Assembly (NCBI RefSeq): GCF_003574135.1
Contig: NZ_AP018341.1
Span: 930,001-994,000, forward strand
From: a cyanobacterium endosymbiont of Rhopalodia gibberula
Lineage (GTDB): Bacteria > Cyanobacteriota > Cyanobacteriia > Cyanobacteriales > Microcystaceae
Direction of reading: 5' to 3'
Length of the DNA: 64,000 nucleotides
A model generated the notes under the pieces. The model searched no databases. It saw only the letters and a program-made list of their open reading frames with translations, and was not told the origin of the DNA. Shown here in pieces: positions 1 to 9,717 of this stretch (position 1 is the stretch's first letter; each line of letters opens with the position of its first letter). The position numbers and the translations under genes were made by a program.

Positions 1-526
1 AAAATCATAGAGCTAATGAATATAAACAAAAAAATAGAAAGTATTTTAGATAGTTTTACAAAACTAAAGCTTTAAACTTCTTCAGAAAAGAATAATTATT
101 TAGATACTAGCCAACCTAAAAATTTAATTGACATAATTTAAAAAGTCAATGTCAAACATAATTCATGTCAAAAAAATTTTTTCATAACAATAAAAATAGC
201 AAAAGTATCTCTGCTTCAATCTAAGAGTATAGAAATATAAAAATTATAGATTTAGTAAATTTATATTAAGATTTAATCAAATAAACTATTTTTATATTAT
301 ATGGATTATTTAAGAGAGAGAAAAATTGCGTAATTCTCCTAAACTAAATTTATATATACAGTGAATAATAATTAATTTATCAACAATCAGTATTGTATTT
401 TCTTGTGTTTTTTTTAGAAAAAAGTCTAAATAGAATTAGGAATAAATACTTTGTTTATTCAATAAAATAAATACACTCAATTCTATTTTTTATTAAAGCA
501 TAAATATATAATAGTTTTATTTTAGT
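1..526. other. AT-rich gap, no gene seen
   Basis: Very AT-rich sequence with stops in every frame. I see no conserved reading frame, RNA gene or strong hairpin. It lies downstream of the minus-strand hydrolase that ends at 527 and probably contains the decayed end of whatever lies beyond the window edge. Confidence 0.6.
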
Positions 527-1438
527 TTAATCAAATCCGTGAATAACTAATTCATAATAATCTTGATGAATTGCTTCAAGACTATTTTGTAATTCTTGTG
601 CATGAACCCAACAAACACATCCTGAATATAAACATTCTTTATTTTTATTTGCTAGAAAAACATAAAGGATATTAAGAGAATTTTTCCAAATACGAATACT
701 TTTTCCATCTTGAAATAATAAATAAACCTGCGATCTTTCAAAATCACGGTTTTGAGTATATGTCATTCCCGGAACTGCTTGTAAACGTTCAATTAAAATG
801 ATTGCAAAGTCTTTTTTAGGAATTACTTGAATGGGTAAAAAATCCCAAAACTTCTGAATAACTTCCACAACCTGGGGAGAGGTTTTTAATTTAGCATGGG
901 AAAGATTTGGTAGACAAGTAAACTCCCCAAATGCGACTTGAGTTGTCTCAATCCTGATAGTTCCATCACTTTTATCACCAAGATCTCCTGCAATTGATAA
1001 AGTAGGAATAGATTGAGCAATTTTTTCAGTAACAGCTTGACGACTTTTTAATAAATATTTAGCAATTTTAGTCTCTGAAGGTTTCAGAATACCAAATGAT
1101 TGCACTCCATTAATAGGACAACCAATCAAAACAATTGAGTTAATTTTTGACCATAATTCGGGATGTTGATCTAGAAAGTCTAACCAAAGTAATCCCCCTA
1201 GCGAATAACCAATAATACGCCAAGGTATATCAGGATAGCTGTCCAAAACCTCCACTACTTTTTGTTCAATAAGTTCAAGAATATCTTCACTTTCAATCCA
1301 TGTTTTTAACCATCCAAAATTGAGAGCAACAATCTGATTTTTTGCTGTTTTTAAAGTTTTTACAAGTTGTAGGATATCTTGATGTGTATCAGTCCATCCG
1401 TGTTGCACAAATAGGATACAATCTGGAGGGTCAATCAT
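527..1438 (-). CDS. Alpha/beta hydrolase family protein
   Basis: A 303-residue protein of the alpha/beta hydrolase fold. The N-terminus has a beta strand followed by HGW (about residues 13-15), where an oxyanion-hole motif is expected. The nucleophile elbow GYSLGG is near residues 77-82, so Ser79 is the likely nucleophile. An Asp and a His for the triad probably lie in the stretches around GDLGDKSDG and NLSHAKL, the second of which contains the candidate His. The last 90 residues have no motif I recognise and may be a cyanobacterial extension. No signal peptide is visible, so it is probably cytoplasmic. It lies head-to-tail upstream of nothing obvious and just downstream of purN on the same strand, with a 12-base gap from that reading frame, so the two may be cotranscribed. 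The substrate cannot be read from the sequence; esterase, lipase or thioesterase are all possible. Confidence 0.8.
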   Translation of the reverse strand: MIDPPDCILFVQHGWTDTHQDILQLVKTLKTAKNQIVALNFGWLKTWIESEDILELIEQKVVEVLDSYPDIPWRIIGYSLGGLLWLDFLDQHPELWSKINSIVLIGCPINGVQSFGILKPSETKIAKYLLKSRQAVTEKIAQSIPTLSIAGDLGDKSDGTIRIETTQVAFGEFTCLPNLSHAKLKTSPQVVEVIQKFWDFLPIQVIPKKDFAIILIERLQAVPGMTYTQNRDFERSQVYLLFQDGKSIRIWKNSLNILYVFLANKNKECLYSGCVCWVHAQELQNSLEAIHQDYYELVIHGFD

Positions 1439-1450
1439 AATCTTGAATGA

Positions 1451-2104
1451 TTAATAATATCGCTTTGCAGCTAAAGCAATCGCTTGAGGAAAAATAATAT
1501 GTTCTTGAACTTGGATGCGAGCTTGTAGTGTCTCTGGGGTATCATTCGGTAAAATAGGAACAGCCGCTTGTAATAATATTAGTCCACTATCGACTTCTGA
1601 ACTGGCAATGTGAGCCGTACATCCGGTAATCTTAACACCTGCAGCCAAGGCTTGTTCAACAGCGTGAATTCCTTTAAAACTTGGTAATAAGCTCGGATGA
1701 ATGTTAATGACGTGGTTAGGATAAGCTTGTAATAGAACATGAGTAACAATACGCATCCAACCAGCCATAATGACCCATTCTACCTGATGCTGTTGTAAAG
1801 TCTCAACAATAGCTCGATCCAAGTCTCTCCGTTGCTTAAACTTGCGATGATTAAGTAATACTGCCCGAATCTTTAATTGTTGCGCTCTTTCTTTAACTTT
1901 TGCTTCGGGATTATTATAGACCAATACGGGGATCTCAGCATTTAGTTTTCCTTCCCGTATTGCTTGGACAATAGCTTCAAAATTTGTCCCACTTCCCGAC
2001 GCCAAAACTCCCAATTTCAGGGGATATTCTAACTCAAGTTCTTTAAAAGATAATTGAGGAGAGATGAAATTAGGAGTAGACTGAGAAGAAGCAGAAAAAT
2101 TCAT
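1451..2104 (-). CDS. purN: Phosphoribosylglycinamide formyltransferase
   Basis: GAR transformylase, third step of de novo purine synthesis, moving a formyl group from 10-formyl-tetrahydrofolate to GAR in the cytoplasm. The phosphate-binding loop GSGTNF is present after the first strand (LGVLASGSG). The catalytic Asn and His are in NIHPSLLPSF, and the catalytic Asp is in SSEVDSG. The C-terminal helix region with the RIQVQEH motif is complete. The reading frame can be extended to a TTG at 2122, but I prefer the ATG at 2104 (protein begins MNFSASSQ). About 25 residues precede the conserved core, which is normal in cyanobacteria. It needs a folate cofactor, which is notable because a pabC-like folate gene 2.6 kb away is broken. 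Confidence 0.95.
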   Translation of the reverse strand: MNFSASSQSTPNFISPQLSFKELELEYPLKLGVLASGSGTNFEAIVQAIREGKLNAEIPVLVYNNPEAKVKERAQQLKIRAVLLNHRKFKQRRDLDRAIVETLQQHQVEWVIMAGWMRIVTHVLLQAYPNHVINIHPSLLPSFKGIHAVEQALAAGVKITGCTAHIASSEVDSGLILLQAAVPILPNDTPETLQARIQVQEHIIFPQAIALAAKRYY

Positions 2105-2147
2105 GGATATTCTGGACGGCAACTAAGATTAAGTATACAGTTAAGTT

Positions 2148-3221
2148 CTAATCATTTTTGTATAATTGAAACTGTTTTTTAACCATTGTTTGGACTTTGA
2201 TAATGGTAGGATTTACTTCATAGGTTTGTTGTCGTGAACCTTTTAAATATGCCTGCTGTTCTTGTTCAATCATGGTAATATCTTGTTTTACTAGTCCATC
2301 CAACATTTTTTGTGCTGATCCAAACAAACTATTTTTAATCCAGCGCCGAAACCAGATGGGGAGTTTATGAAGTCTCCAAAAAGCATTTAAGGAAGTAAAA
2401 TGAATTAAATAGGCGCGAGTATAAGTCTTATTAATAGGACAGAATAAACAATAAATTTTAAAATCCTTCCCTAGGGTTGACATCCAATGGGGATAAACAT
2501 AACTAACTTGTAAAAGTTCAGGGTGTAATCGGCGCAAACGAGGAAAAAACAGTTGGGAAATTGACCATATTTTGTCTATCTTATAGTAGCTTTCGGTTTC
2601 ATATAGGGCGTCTACTCGTTTCTCATTAGATGAGAGTTTAGCTAATTTAGCTGAATTCCAAGCTTGATAGTCTTCATGCAAATGTCCATGATACATATCC
2701 ATTAAATTTTCAATCAAAAATGAGAAATGGCCTCGACATTCAATGCTTGAAACAGTTGCGATATAGTTGAGGTGTCCCCATTCAGGAATTTTTAACGGTT
2801 GCTTATAGGCATCTTGTAATTTCTTGGAGTCTCCTAAAAACAGCCAAATAAACCCATCCGACTCCCAAACTGGGTAGAACACAATTTGACAGTTAGGTAA
2901 CTTGTTTTCTTTACTTAAATAGGGTACGAATACACACTTCCCTTCACTATTAAACCGCCACCCGTGATAAGCACATTCTAAGTGACTTCCAACGATTTTA
3001 CCACTACTTAGTTTTACTTGACGGTGAGGACAACTATTTTCAATGGCTTGGACTCTTCTTTGCTCATCTCGATAGAGTACAATAGACTGGTGCCAAACTG
3101 TAACCTCTAACGGTTCATCAGTTAACTCTAGACTCTGAGCCGCAACATACCAATGATTAAGGTTAATTCCACAGGTACGAATATCAACAGTTTTGGTGGT
3201 GTTGGTTGAAAACTCAGCCAT
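2148..3221 (-). CDS. Rieske [2Fe-2S] oxygenase alpha-subunit-like protein
   Basis: A 357-residue non-heme iron oxygenase. The N-terminal Rieske domain has both cluster motifs: CPHR (about residue 64) and CAYHGW (about residue 83), giving the two Cys and two His ligands. The C-terminal catalytic half carries the mononuclear iron motif in ENLMDMYHGHLHED, with the two His ligands spaced by four residues. The family includes cyanobacterial and plant enzymes related to PaO/Lls1 and other ring-hydroxylating oxygenases, but the substrate cannot be assigned here. No signal peptide or C-terminal membrane anchor is obvious. The ATG at 3221 fits the family start. It is the most upstream of three tandem minus-strand genes, 43 bases from the purN start. 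It would need a ferredoxin-type electron donor. Confidence 0.85.
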   Translation of the reverse strand: MAEFSTNTTKTVDIRTCGINLNHWYVAAQSLELTDEPLEVTVWHQSIVLYRDEQRRVQAIENSCPHRQVKLSSGKIVGSHLECAYHGWRFNSEGKCVFVPYLSKENKLPNCQIVFYPVWESDGFIWLFLGDSKKLQDAYKQPLKIPEWGHLNYIATVSSIECRGHFSFLIENLMDMYHGHLHEDYQAWNSAKLAKLSSNEKRVDALYETESYYKIDKIWSISQLFFPRLRRLHPELLQVSYVYPHWMSTLGKDFKIYCLFCPINKTYTRAYLIHFTSLNAFWRLHKLPIWFRRWIKNSLFGSAQKMLDGLVKQDITMIEQEQQAYLKGSRQQTYEVNPTIIKVQTMVKKQFQLYKND

Positions 3222-3715
3222 TGCCTCATGTGGTTTTTAGGCAGTAACCCCGAACCAGTTTTAAATAACTTGCCTTTAACATAACACTAAAACAATATGA
3301 TGTGAAGCATTAGAAGCATTCATTGATGGATAATCGTTATAGATAGAAGTTAAGGAAATCACTAAACTTACTCGGATATCAAGTGTTCTAAGGAACAGCA
3401 AAAAATAGCTTATGAGGATAAATTTCAAACAAGTCTAACAAAATTGGGACTTTCTGAGTGAAACTTTTTCTTTTGTTGTTTGTGACATTCACTTTGATAC
3501 CACTGAGTATGATGGCTCTACCCATTATTCTTATCCAGAAGCCAGGCTTAATCACTTTCAAGATAAGTTGACTTTAGACACTTGATCATTTTTGCCCGGA
3601 CTCTATCACAGCTAATCAAAAATAGAAGTAAATTTTAGCTCCTCCTATTGCTAACTATTAGGTACAGAGATAAGGTGGAATCAGAAGTCGCTCCAGAAAA
3701 TAATTTAGAACGTTT
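3222..3715. other. Intergenic gap with possible decayed coding tract
   Basis: Divergent gap between the Rieske gene and scpB. One plus-strand frame at about 3470-3600 reads like former coding sequence (for example VCDIHFDTTEYDGS and YPEARLNHFQDKLTLDT), then meets stops. I could not identify the family. The promoters of both flanking genes should also lie here. Confidence 0.35.
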
Positions 3716-4189
3716 ATGAGATTAGCAACCAAAATTGAGGCCATTCTCTATTTGAAAGGTAAACCCTTGTCCTTAACAGAAATTGCTCAATGTGCTGATT
3801 GCGAGGTGGATGAGGTACAAGAAGCTATCATTGAATTGATGTCAGACTATGCGTATCGAGACAGCGCGTTGGAAGTACTAGAGATGTCCCAAGGTTATAG
3901 TCTACAGCTACGTCCAATATTTGACAGTTTGATAGATGACTTGATTCCGGCAGAATTAAAAAAGGGAACCCTTCGAACTCTAGCTGCAATCGCCCTCAAA
4001 AATCCTATTGTACAAACCGACTTGATTGAACTTAGGGGTAGCAGTGCCTATCAACACGTTCAAGAATTGGTTGGACTGGGATTTATTCGCAAGCGTCGTC
4101 ATGAAAATGGACGATCATACTGGTTGGAAATTACTGACAAATTTCACCAGTATTTTGAGATCGACCAACTTTCTCTGCCTATCCCTTAA
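3716..4189 (+). CDS. scpB: Segregation and condensation protein B (ScpB)
   Basis: A 157-residue winged-helix protein matching ScpB, the kleisin-associated subunit of the SMC-ScpAB condensin complex that compacts and segregates the chromosome. The opening MRLATKIEAILYLKGKPLS is typical of cyanobacterial ScpB. The later LIELRGSSAYQHVQELVGLG stretch and the GRSYWLEIT end match the second winged helix. It is a short form, as is usual in cyanobacteria. Its partner ScpA is intact at 32952-33734 but not linked. No clear Shine-Dalgarno is seen; the AATAATTTAGAACG stretch directly before the ATG is weak. Confidence 0.92.
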   Translation: MRLATKIEAILYLKGKPLSLTEIAQCADCEVDEVQEAIIELMSDYAYRDSALEVLEMSQGYSLQLRPIFDSLIDDLIPAELKKGTLRTLAAIALKNPIVQTDLIELRGSSAYQHVQELVGLGFIRKRRHENGRSYWLEITDKFHQYFEIDQLSLPIP

Positions 4190-4359
4190 CAATCATCATC
4201 TAGCATTTGCTATTAAAAATATCTGCCAATTTCAATAAAGTTAATAATAACCTACCAAATATTCTCCTTGATTTTTACAAAAACTTAATGAAGGTAGCTT
4301 TTGATACTTAAAACATTGCAGAATGTAAAGATGAGACTAGCCCGTTTTATCGAGTATCT

Positions 4360-4734
4360 GTGACTGACCAGTTTACCCAACCTAAAGATATCATTAGACG
4401 GTTAACTTCAACCTTAATAGCTATAGTTGTTATCACCCTTGTATTAATAGTAGGTTGGTGTTTGCATGAAACGTCTAAACCCTATGTTCAAGAAGTCTTA
4501 TCTCTTAAAGGAGATATGAATAAGGGGCGGGCTATCTTCGAAATCAACTGTGCAGGATGTCATAGCTTACAAGCCGATGGAAGCGTAGGACCCAGTTTAC
4601 ATCACGTCCATAAACATAAATCTAAGATTAAGCTAATTAATCAAGTTATCAGTGTAAAAACGCAGCCTTTACCAAAATTCAAGTCCAGTCCTCAAGAAAT
4701 GGCTGATTTACTTAGTTATTTAGAGTATCTTTAA
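4360..4734 (+). CDS. Membrane-anchored c-type cytochrome
   Basis: A 124-residue protein starting at a GTG. A single hydrophobic segment (about residues 17-36, LIAIVVITLVLIVGW) should anchor it in the cytoplasmic or thylakoid membrane, with the heme domain on the lumenal/periplasmic side. The heme motif CAGCH is near residue 64. The expected distal Met cannot be firmly assigned: the candidate is the Met in SSPQEMADLLSYL near the C-terminus. The size and the GRAIFEINCAGCHSLQ segment resemble small cytochrome c6/cM-like proteins with one heme. A role in respiratory electron transfer is plausible and fits a cell that has lost photosystem I. It stands alone after scpB, 170 bases downstream. Confidence 0.8.
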   Translation: MTDQFTQPKDIIRRLTSTLIAIVVITLVLIVGWCLHETSKPYVQEVLSLKGDMNKGRAIFEINCAGCHSLQADGSVGPSLHHVHKHKSKIKLINQVISVKTQPLPKFKSSPQEMADLLSYLEYL

Positions 4735-4745
4735 GTTTAGACATT

Positions 4746-5560
4746 ATGTTTTGGTATGACAGAGGGTTGATGAAAACAGAGATTATTTCCGTTAAGGTGA
4801 CTGAACCTGGTTTGATTTATGGGGCAACAGTATTTACAACATTACGAGTCTATCAAAAGTCTTTTGACCATCTTTTAACCGAACGGTCCACTTATTTTCG
4901 TCGACTCGAATAAAGCTTAAAAACCTTTGGTTGGACGCTACCTAATTGACAATAATTATGTCAAGAAGCTGAAGTATTAATTTATTATTATCCTGTCTTA
5001 AGATTAACAATTTTCTCTGATGGTAAAAAATGGATTACGGGACGTTTGTTATCTGAAGATTTAGAACAATCTCAACAACAAGGGATAAAAGGGTGGGTCG
5101 CTAACACTAGCTTATATAAAAGATCTTTAGCTAATTAAAAAACTGGCAACTATTTAGGAACATTTTTAGTTTTACAAAAAGCTGATCAATTAGGTTTTAG
5201 AGAAACAATTTTAGCTGATCATCAAAGAAATTGGTTATAAACTAGTATAGGAAATATTTTGCGATATAAGCAGAGGGAATGGTATACACTCCCAATCGAA
5301 GAATCAATCTTACCAGGAATCAGACAATCACAGTTATTATCTTGGTTAAATCATCAACAAATTCCTATTAATTAAACCCAATAGGATTTAGATTTTATTG
5401 ATAGTTTAGAGATCATTGCTTTGTAGAGATCATTACTTATGGTAACAATGTGGTTGGAATAATTCCTTTTGCTTTTATCGAAATAGAAGGACAAAGCATT
5501 AATTTCAACACATATTATTCAAATCTTAAACAATTACAATATTATTACCGGTCTAATTAA
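4746..5560 (+). pseudogene. pabC: Decayed class IV aminotransferase, aminodeoxychorismate lyase-like
   Basis: Read in frame from the ATG at 4746, the sequence gives MFWYDRGLMKTE, then VTEPGLIYGATVFTTLRVY, which matches the opening of class IV PLP aminotransferases such as PabC. Stops interrupt it after FRRLE and again several times downstream. Later stretches are still clear: GWVANTSLYKRSL, NYLGTFLVLQKADQLGF, SILPGIRQSQLLSWL and IIPFAFIEIEGQS, ending at a TAA at 5560. A small insertion near 5425, with a repeated AGAGATCATT, shifts the frame. The family makes p-aminobenzoate from aminodeoxychorismate for folate; D-amino acid or branched-chain aminotransferase relatives are possible but fit less well. 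It starts 11 bases after the cytochrome c stop and was probably in the same operon. Confidence 0.8.
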
Positions 5561-5956
5561 AGTAAAAAAAACACAATAGCTATTTTGGATTTTTAAATGT
5601 AACTTTCATAGTTTTTGTTCTTCTATTTCTGTTAGCTTAACTTTTGGGTAAGCTAGAATCTAGCTAGATACTATTTTTCAAATACTTTTCTATTCTAGAC
5701 ATATTCTGAATTACCTGTTTATAACTAACATCTTATACCAAAAATAAAAAACTTAAAAAACAACATAAAAAAATAAATTAGTTATGAATAAATCATCAAT
5801 TTTTATAGCTATTACTTATCGCTTTCCTATTTTAGCTTGAAACAAGTCTATTCCTAATTATGTGTTCTATTCGAGTCTAATACTTATAGAAATAGGAACA
5901 CAAACCACTCCATATTGTGTCCCTAATCAGTCTAAAATACTACCAAATAAATTTAT
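5561..5956. other. AT-rich gap, no gene seen
   Basis: Convergent gap between the dead pabC-like gene and the minus-strand glycosyltransferase. It holds stop-rich AT sequence and no hairpin followed by a T-run that I could call a terminator. Confidence 0.5.
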
Positions 5957-7390
5957 TCAATTAACCAAACTTTCTTCAGGAGTTCCTTCATGAATTGTCT
6001 TAACCCATTTAAGACGTTTAGGAAAAATTGACATTCGAATAGTAACACTAGGAATAATAATAAACCAGTGCATCATATAAAAGGTTCCCTTCAAAGATAA
6101 CCACGTCAACCGAAACACATCTACAATCCCCAAATTATTGTTTTTTTCACTGTGACGTAACCCATTAAATACCCCCCAAGAAGACAAAGATAAAATTAAT
6201 ATGGTTAACGGACTAAAAATTGGTAAATGATGACGTAGAATTACCATCAAAAAGTCAGGAAATACCGCCATTAAGATCAAATACTGCATGACGATAAACG
6301 ATAGCATATCAACCTTTTTTGTCCAGCCAATATGCTCACTAAGAATAAACCTCCAATAATCTAAATATCGTTGATACCCTCCCTCTCCCCAACGGTTTCG
6401 TTGATGCCAAAGAGATGTTACTGTTGTTACTCCTTCCTCTTTCACGGCGGGAGCGGATAAAAAACCAATTTTCCAATTATCCAAATGTAACCGAATAGTT
6501 AAATCAAGATCATCTGTAATTGTTTGCTCATTCCATCCCCCGCAACGAGATAAAGCTAAACGCCTAACAAATTGTCCATTACCACGCAATTCTCCAATTC
6601 CCCCGATCGCAACCCGTTGCTGTTGAAAATAGCCATCGAGGGCCATTTCTATTCTCTGTCCTTTCGTCCAAAAATTCAGAGGTGCATTAGCAATATCCTT
6701 ACGAACTTGAACTGCTCCTACCGTTTTGTCTTTAAATAAAGGAACTACACAACGTAATAAATCCTGAGAAACCTTAGCATCCGCATCAAAAACCGCGATA
6801 ATATCCCCATGAGTTTGGGATAATGCCTGGTTTAATGCTCCTGATTTTCCTCCTTCTCCATTAGCCGGACGACGAATCACATTGAGTTGAGAATACTTTT
6901 GGGCTAATTGCGTTAAAATTAGGGGAGTCTTATCAGTGCTGCAATCATCAACTACCCACAAGTTATATTTATCAGTAGGATAATCCAAATTACACAAGGT
7001 CGTTATCAGTTGACCAATAACTGCTTCCTCATTTTTAGCTGCTACTAACAAAGAAACCGAAGGGACATGACCATTAGCAATAACTTCATCAGACAAAGGA
7101 CCCGGCACATCCTCCGGTTTAGCGGTTATCAGACGTAACGCTTGGATGAAAAATAACCCTGTTAATCCTAAAACTACCCAAGTTCCCCAAGTCACTAAAT
7201 GAAGAAAAATGGTGATACCCCAAACAGCCATAAGGACAAAAGCAGCTTTTTTACGCCGTCCTGATAATCCTTGGAAAAAATCGTTTCTAAATTTTTCTTC
7301 TTCGTCTTGGAGATCAGACCATTCCGATAATAATGAACTAAAGGGATCCAAGTTCTGAGCAGCTTCGTCTGACCAATAATTATTTTGCAT
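5957..7390 (-). CDS. mgdA: GT2 glycosyltransferase, probable monoglucosyldiacylglycerol synthase
   Basis: A 477-residue membrane glycosyltransferase of family 2. Two hydrophobic segments (about residues 47-85) precede the catalytic domain. The processive-type motifs are present in order: VVDDCSTD, FDADAK, the acceptor-site TDDLDL and RNRWGEGG (the Q/RxxRW motif). Further membrane spans follow at about residues 360-400 and 430-450. The layout and the segment ELRGNGQFVRR resemble the cyanobacterial enzyme (Synechocystis Sll1377 type) that transfers glucose from UDP-glucose to diacylglycerol, the first step to galactolipids. I recall that family by architecture; a general beta-glycan GT2 remains possible. 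Galactolipid synthesis would be kept for membranes even without photosynthesis. The gene is divergent from the desaturase gene at 7665. Confidence 0.72.
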   Translation of the reverse strand: MQNNYWSDEAAQNLDPFSSLLSEWSDLQDEEEKFRNDFFQGLSGRRKKAAFVLMAVWGITIFLHLVTWGTWVVLGLTGLFFIQALRLITAKPEDVPGPLSDEVIANGHVPSVSLLVAAKNEEAVIGQLITTLCNLDYPTDKYNLWVVDDCSTDKTPLILTQLAQKYSQLNVIRRPANGEGGKSGALNQALSQTHGDIIAVFDADAKVSQDLLRCVVPLFKDKTVGAVQVRKDIANAPLNFWTKGQRIEMALDGYFQQQRVAIGGIGELRGNGQFVRRLALSRCGGWNEQTITDDLDLTIRLHLDNWKIGFLSAPAVKEEGVTTVTSLWHQRNRWGEGGYQRYLDYWRFILSEHIGWTKKVDMLSFIVMQYLILMAVFPDFLMVILRHHLPIFSPLTILILSLSSWGVFNGLRHSEKNNNLGIVDVFRLTWLSLKGTFYMMHWFIIIPSVTIRMSIFPKRLKWVKTIHEGTPEESLVN

Positions 7391-7539
7391 AAGTCGATGT
7401 TTTGATTAATTCGTTTGCTTTGATGCTAACAACTCCCGTTATTCTCTTTGTTCGTTTGTTGTCTGCTTTACACTTTAAGGTTTTATTCTAGCGGAGAATG
7501 CAAATTTTGTTTGTTGGCGTTTTTTAAAGTCCATTTCGG

Positions 7540-7567
7540 TTAAACGTTAAGAATAAAAAGCTATAAT
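7540..7567 (+). promoter_or_regulatory. Possible sigma-70 promoter of the desaturase fusion gene
   Basis: A perfect TATAAT lies at 7562-7567 with a weak TTAAAC at 7540-7545, 16 bases upstream. It is about 100 bases before the ATG at 7665 on the same strand. In an AT-rich genome such matches arise by chance, so this is only a candidate. Confidence 0.3.
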
Positions 7568-7664
7568 GGGGGGGCTATACTAGCACGTTAGCTACTCTTA
7601 AAATAGAAGCGAATTATTCATTATTTTTTCCCTATCTTAACAAATAAATAAGTCTAATCATTTT

Positions 7665-8894
7665 ATGCTGAGTGATATTATTACGATGACCTCTCTAATG
7701 TTAGGTTCAGTTATCTGGGTAGAAATTGTTCGGGACTTTTACCATGTGTTATCCCATCATTGGAGTCCTTTATATCGTCTTCATGCTTGGCATCACCGTG
7801 TATTTCGTCCTGATTTATCCCCCGTCAGTGAGGAAATTTACCGTAAAGCTCATTGGTATAATGATCTTCCAGAAGCATTAGTAATGTTGACTTTGAGCCT
7901 GATTACTGGGACAGTGTTTTTTTTTGGAAGTCTTCCCTACAGTTGGATGGCGTGGGGGGGGTCAGTTTATGCTTTAACCTTTCTAATAGGAGCGATTATG
8001 CGGGGAACAGGAGTTCCCTACGCCGATGAATTAACGGATATTACCCACCGTCAAGGGGAATTTGTTACTCTTCCTGGGGACTGGTTTGTCAATCGTCCAT
8101 ACCATTGGCGACACCATTTTGATAATCAAAAGGCTTATTACAGCGGAACATTAACCCTAGTAGATAAACTTATGGGAACCGCATTATCCCTAAAAAGAAA
8201 AACTGTTGCAGTCACTGGTGCATCAGGAACTTTAGGGCAATCACTCTTGAGACAACTTTATATTAATGGAGCCATACCGATTGCTTTTACCTCTAAACCT
8301 CAGTCCATTTCAATAGAAATTGAAGACAAAAAACTACCAATAAAAACATTAACTTGGCAAGTAGGTCAAGAATTAGAATTAACGAATGAGTTAGAGTCGG
8401 TTGACATTTTGATACTCAATCATGGTGTTAATGTACATCACGAAAGAACTCCGGAAGCTATTAATAAATCTTATGAAATAAATGTATTTTCTAGTTTGCG
8501 GTTAATGGAGTTATTTATTACTACCATTAAAACAAATAAAGATAGAGTTTGCAAGGAAGTTTGGGTTAACACCTCTGAAGCAGAAGTTATTCCCGCAGTT
8601 AGCCCCCTTTATGAATTGAGCAAACGAGCTTTAGGAGACCTAGTTACTTTACGTCGTTTGGATGCTCCTTGCGTGGTAAGGAAATTAGTTTTGGGACCAT
8701 TTAAAAGTAAGCTTAATCCCATTGGCTTAATGTCTGGAGATTGGGTTGCTAAGCGTATTATAAAAGCAGCAAAAACTGATAATCGGAACATTATTGTCAC
8801 CGTTAATCCTATCACATTTCTGGTTTTTCCTGTCAAAGAATTTTTTGTTTCTCTATATTTTAAATTATTCAGCAAAAAGGTAGATAGAATCTGA
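7665..8894 (+). CDS. Bifunctional sterol-desaturase-like / short-chain dehydrogenase protein
   Basis: A 409-residue fusion. The N-terminal half has the His clusters of the fatty acid hydroxylase/sterol desaturase superfamily: HVLSHH (about residue 28), HAWHH (about residue 42) and HWRHHFDN (about residue 147), with hydrophobic spans between. The C-terminal half starts a Rossmann fold at VAVTGASGTLGQSLL (about residue 184); NHGVNVHHE follows, and YELSKRALG supplies the Tyr-x-x-x-Lys pair of short-chain dehydrogenases. This fused arrangement is known in cyanobacteria; I do not know its substrate. It would be a membrane enzyme with a cytoplasmic reductase domain. No good Shine-Dalgarno precedes the ATG. 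Confidence 0.85.
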   Translation: MLSDIITMTSLMLGSVIWVEIVRDFYHVLSHHWSPLYRLHAWHHRVFRPDLSPVSEEIYRKAHWYNDLPEALVMLTLSLITGTVFFFGSLPYSWMAWGGSVYALTFLIGAIMRGTGVPYADELTDITHRQGEFVTLPGDWFVNRPYHWRHHFDNQKAYYSGTLTLVDKLMGTALSLKRKTVAVTGASGTLGQSLLRQLYINGAIPIAFTSKPQSISIEIEDKKLPIKTLTWQVGQELELTNELESVDILILNHGVNVHHERTPEAINKSYEINVFSSLRLMELFITTIKTNKDRVCKEVWVNTSEAEVIPAVSPLYELSKRALGDLVTLRRLDAPCVVRKLVLGPFKSKLNPIGLMSGDWVAKRIIKAAKTDNRNIIVTVNPITFLVFPVKEFFVSLYFKLFSKKVDRI

Positions 8895-9717
8895 GAATAT
8901 ATTAGTTTTATAGAAAAAATAGCTATTAATCATCAAGGTATAAAATTACTGTTTGTCCTGCTAATTTAGGCACAACAATATTTTTTGTTTATTATTCAAT
9001 ACCTTGTATTATCTAATAATAGATTTATTCGATAAATTTGCTCATTTCAACTTTATTAAACTCAGTAATTTTTTTACTATAGAAAAACCTTAAACTCTTC
9101 AGAAATTACTCTTTAATCTAAAATTAAGCCACTACTACTGCGTATAAATAATAAGGAGTTAAGCTTGAACAAAAAAAACTATCTCTATATTTATCATTGC
9201 CAGTACATCCTATATTTCTAAAGAAATCTATTTTAGCATAGGTAATAAAATAATTACATTTGACTTATTTATTATAATCTTGTTCGATTACTGTATTCTC
9301 TTCAACTAGCACTAAGATAACGAGAATTTACCTTTATTTTTAGTTTAATAAAAGTCAAGTATAAATTATCAATACTCAAGATAATTGTAATTGTTTAGCG
9401 TTTATCTAGTTAAGAAAAAAGTTATTAATTTTTCATTATATTTTTGTCCGTAAAGTATAATTTTGCTAATGTTACAGTATTAAATTGTTAATATTAACGT
9501 TTTGAAAAAATTATTTGAGGATTATTTTAATTATTAATAATTTACTTATTATTAATAATATTGTAAAATCAGGCTGTGTTATGCTTTGGTAGTTTGGTAG
9601 CTTTTTACCATCATAAGTATGGTAGAGCTTAAAGTATTGAGATTAGAAAATTAGTTTTAACTAAAAAAAACTCTTTTAATTCTAACGTTAAACTTCAAAA
9701 GTAGGACTAAATTATTA
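8895..9717. other. AT-rich gap, no gene seen
   Basis: More than 800 bases with stops in all frames and no conserved protein tract that I can recognise. The last 150 bases should hold the promoter of the ABC ATPase gene. A short imperfect dyad, TGGTAGCTTTTTACCATCA, lies near 9592-9613. Confidence 0.5.
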
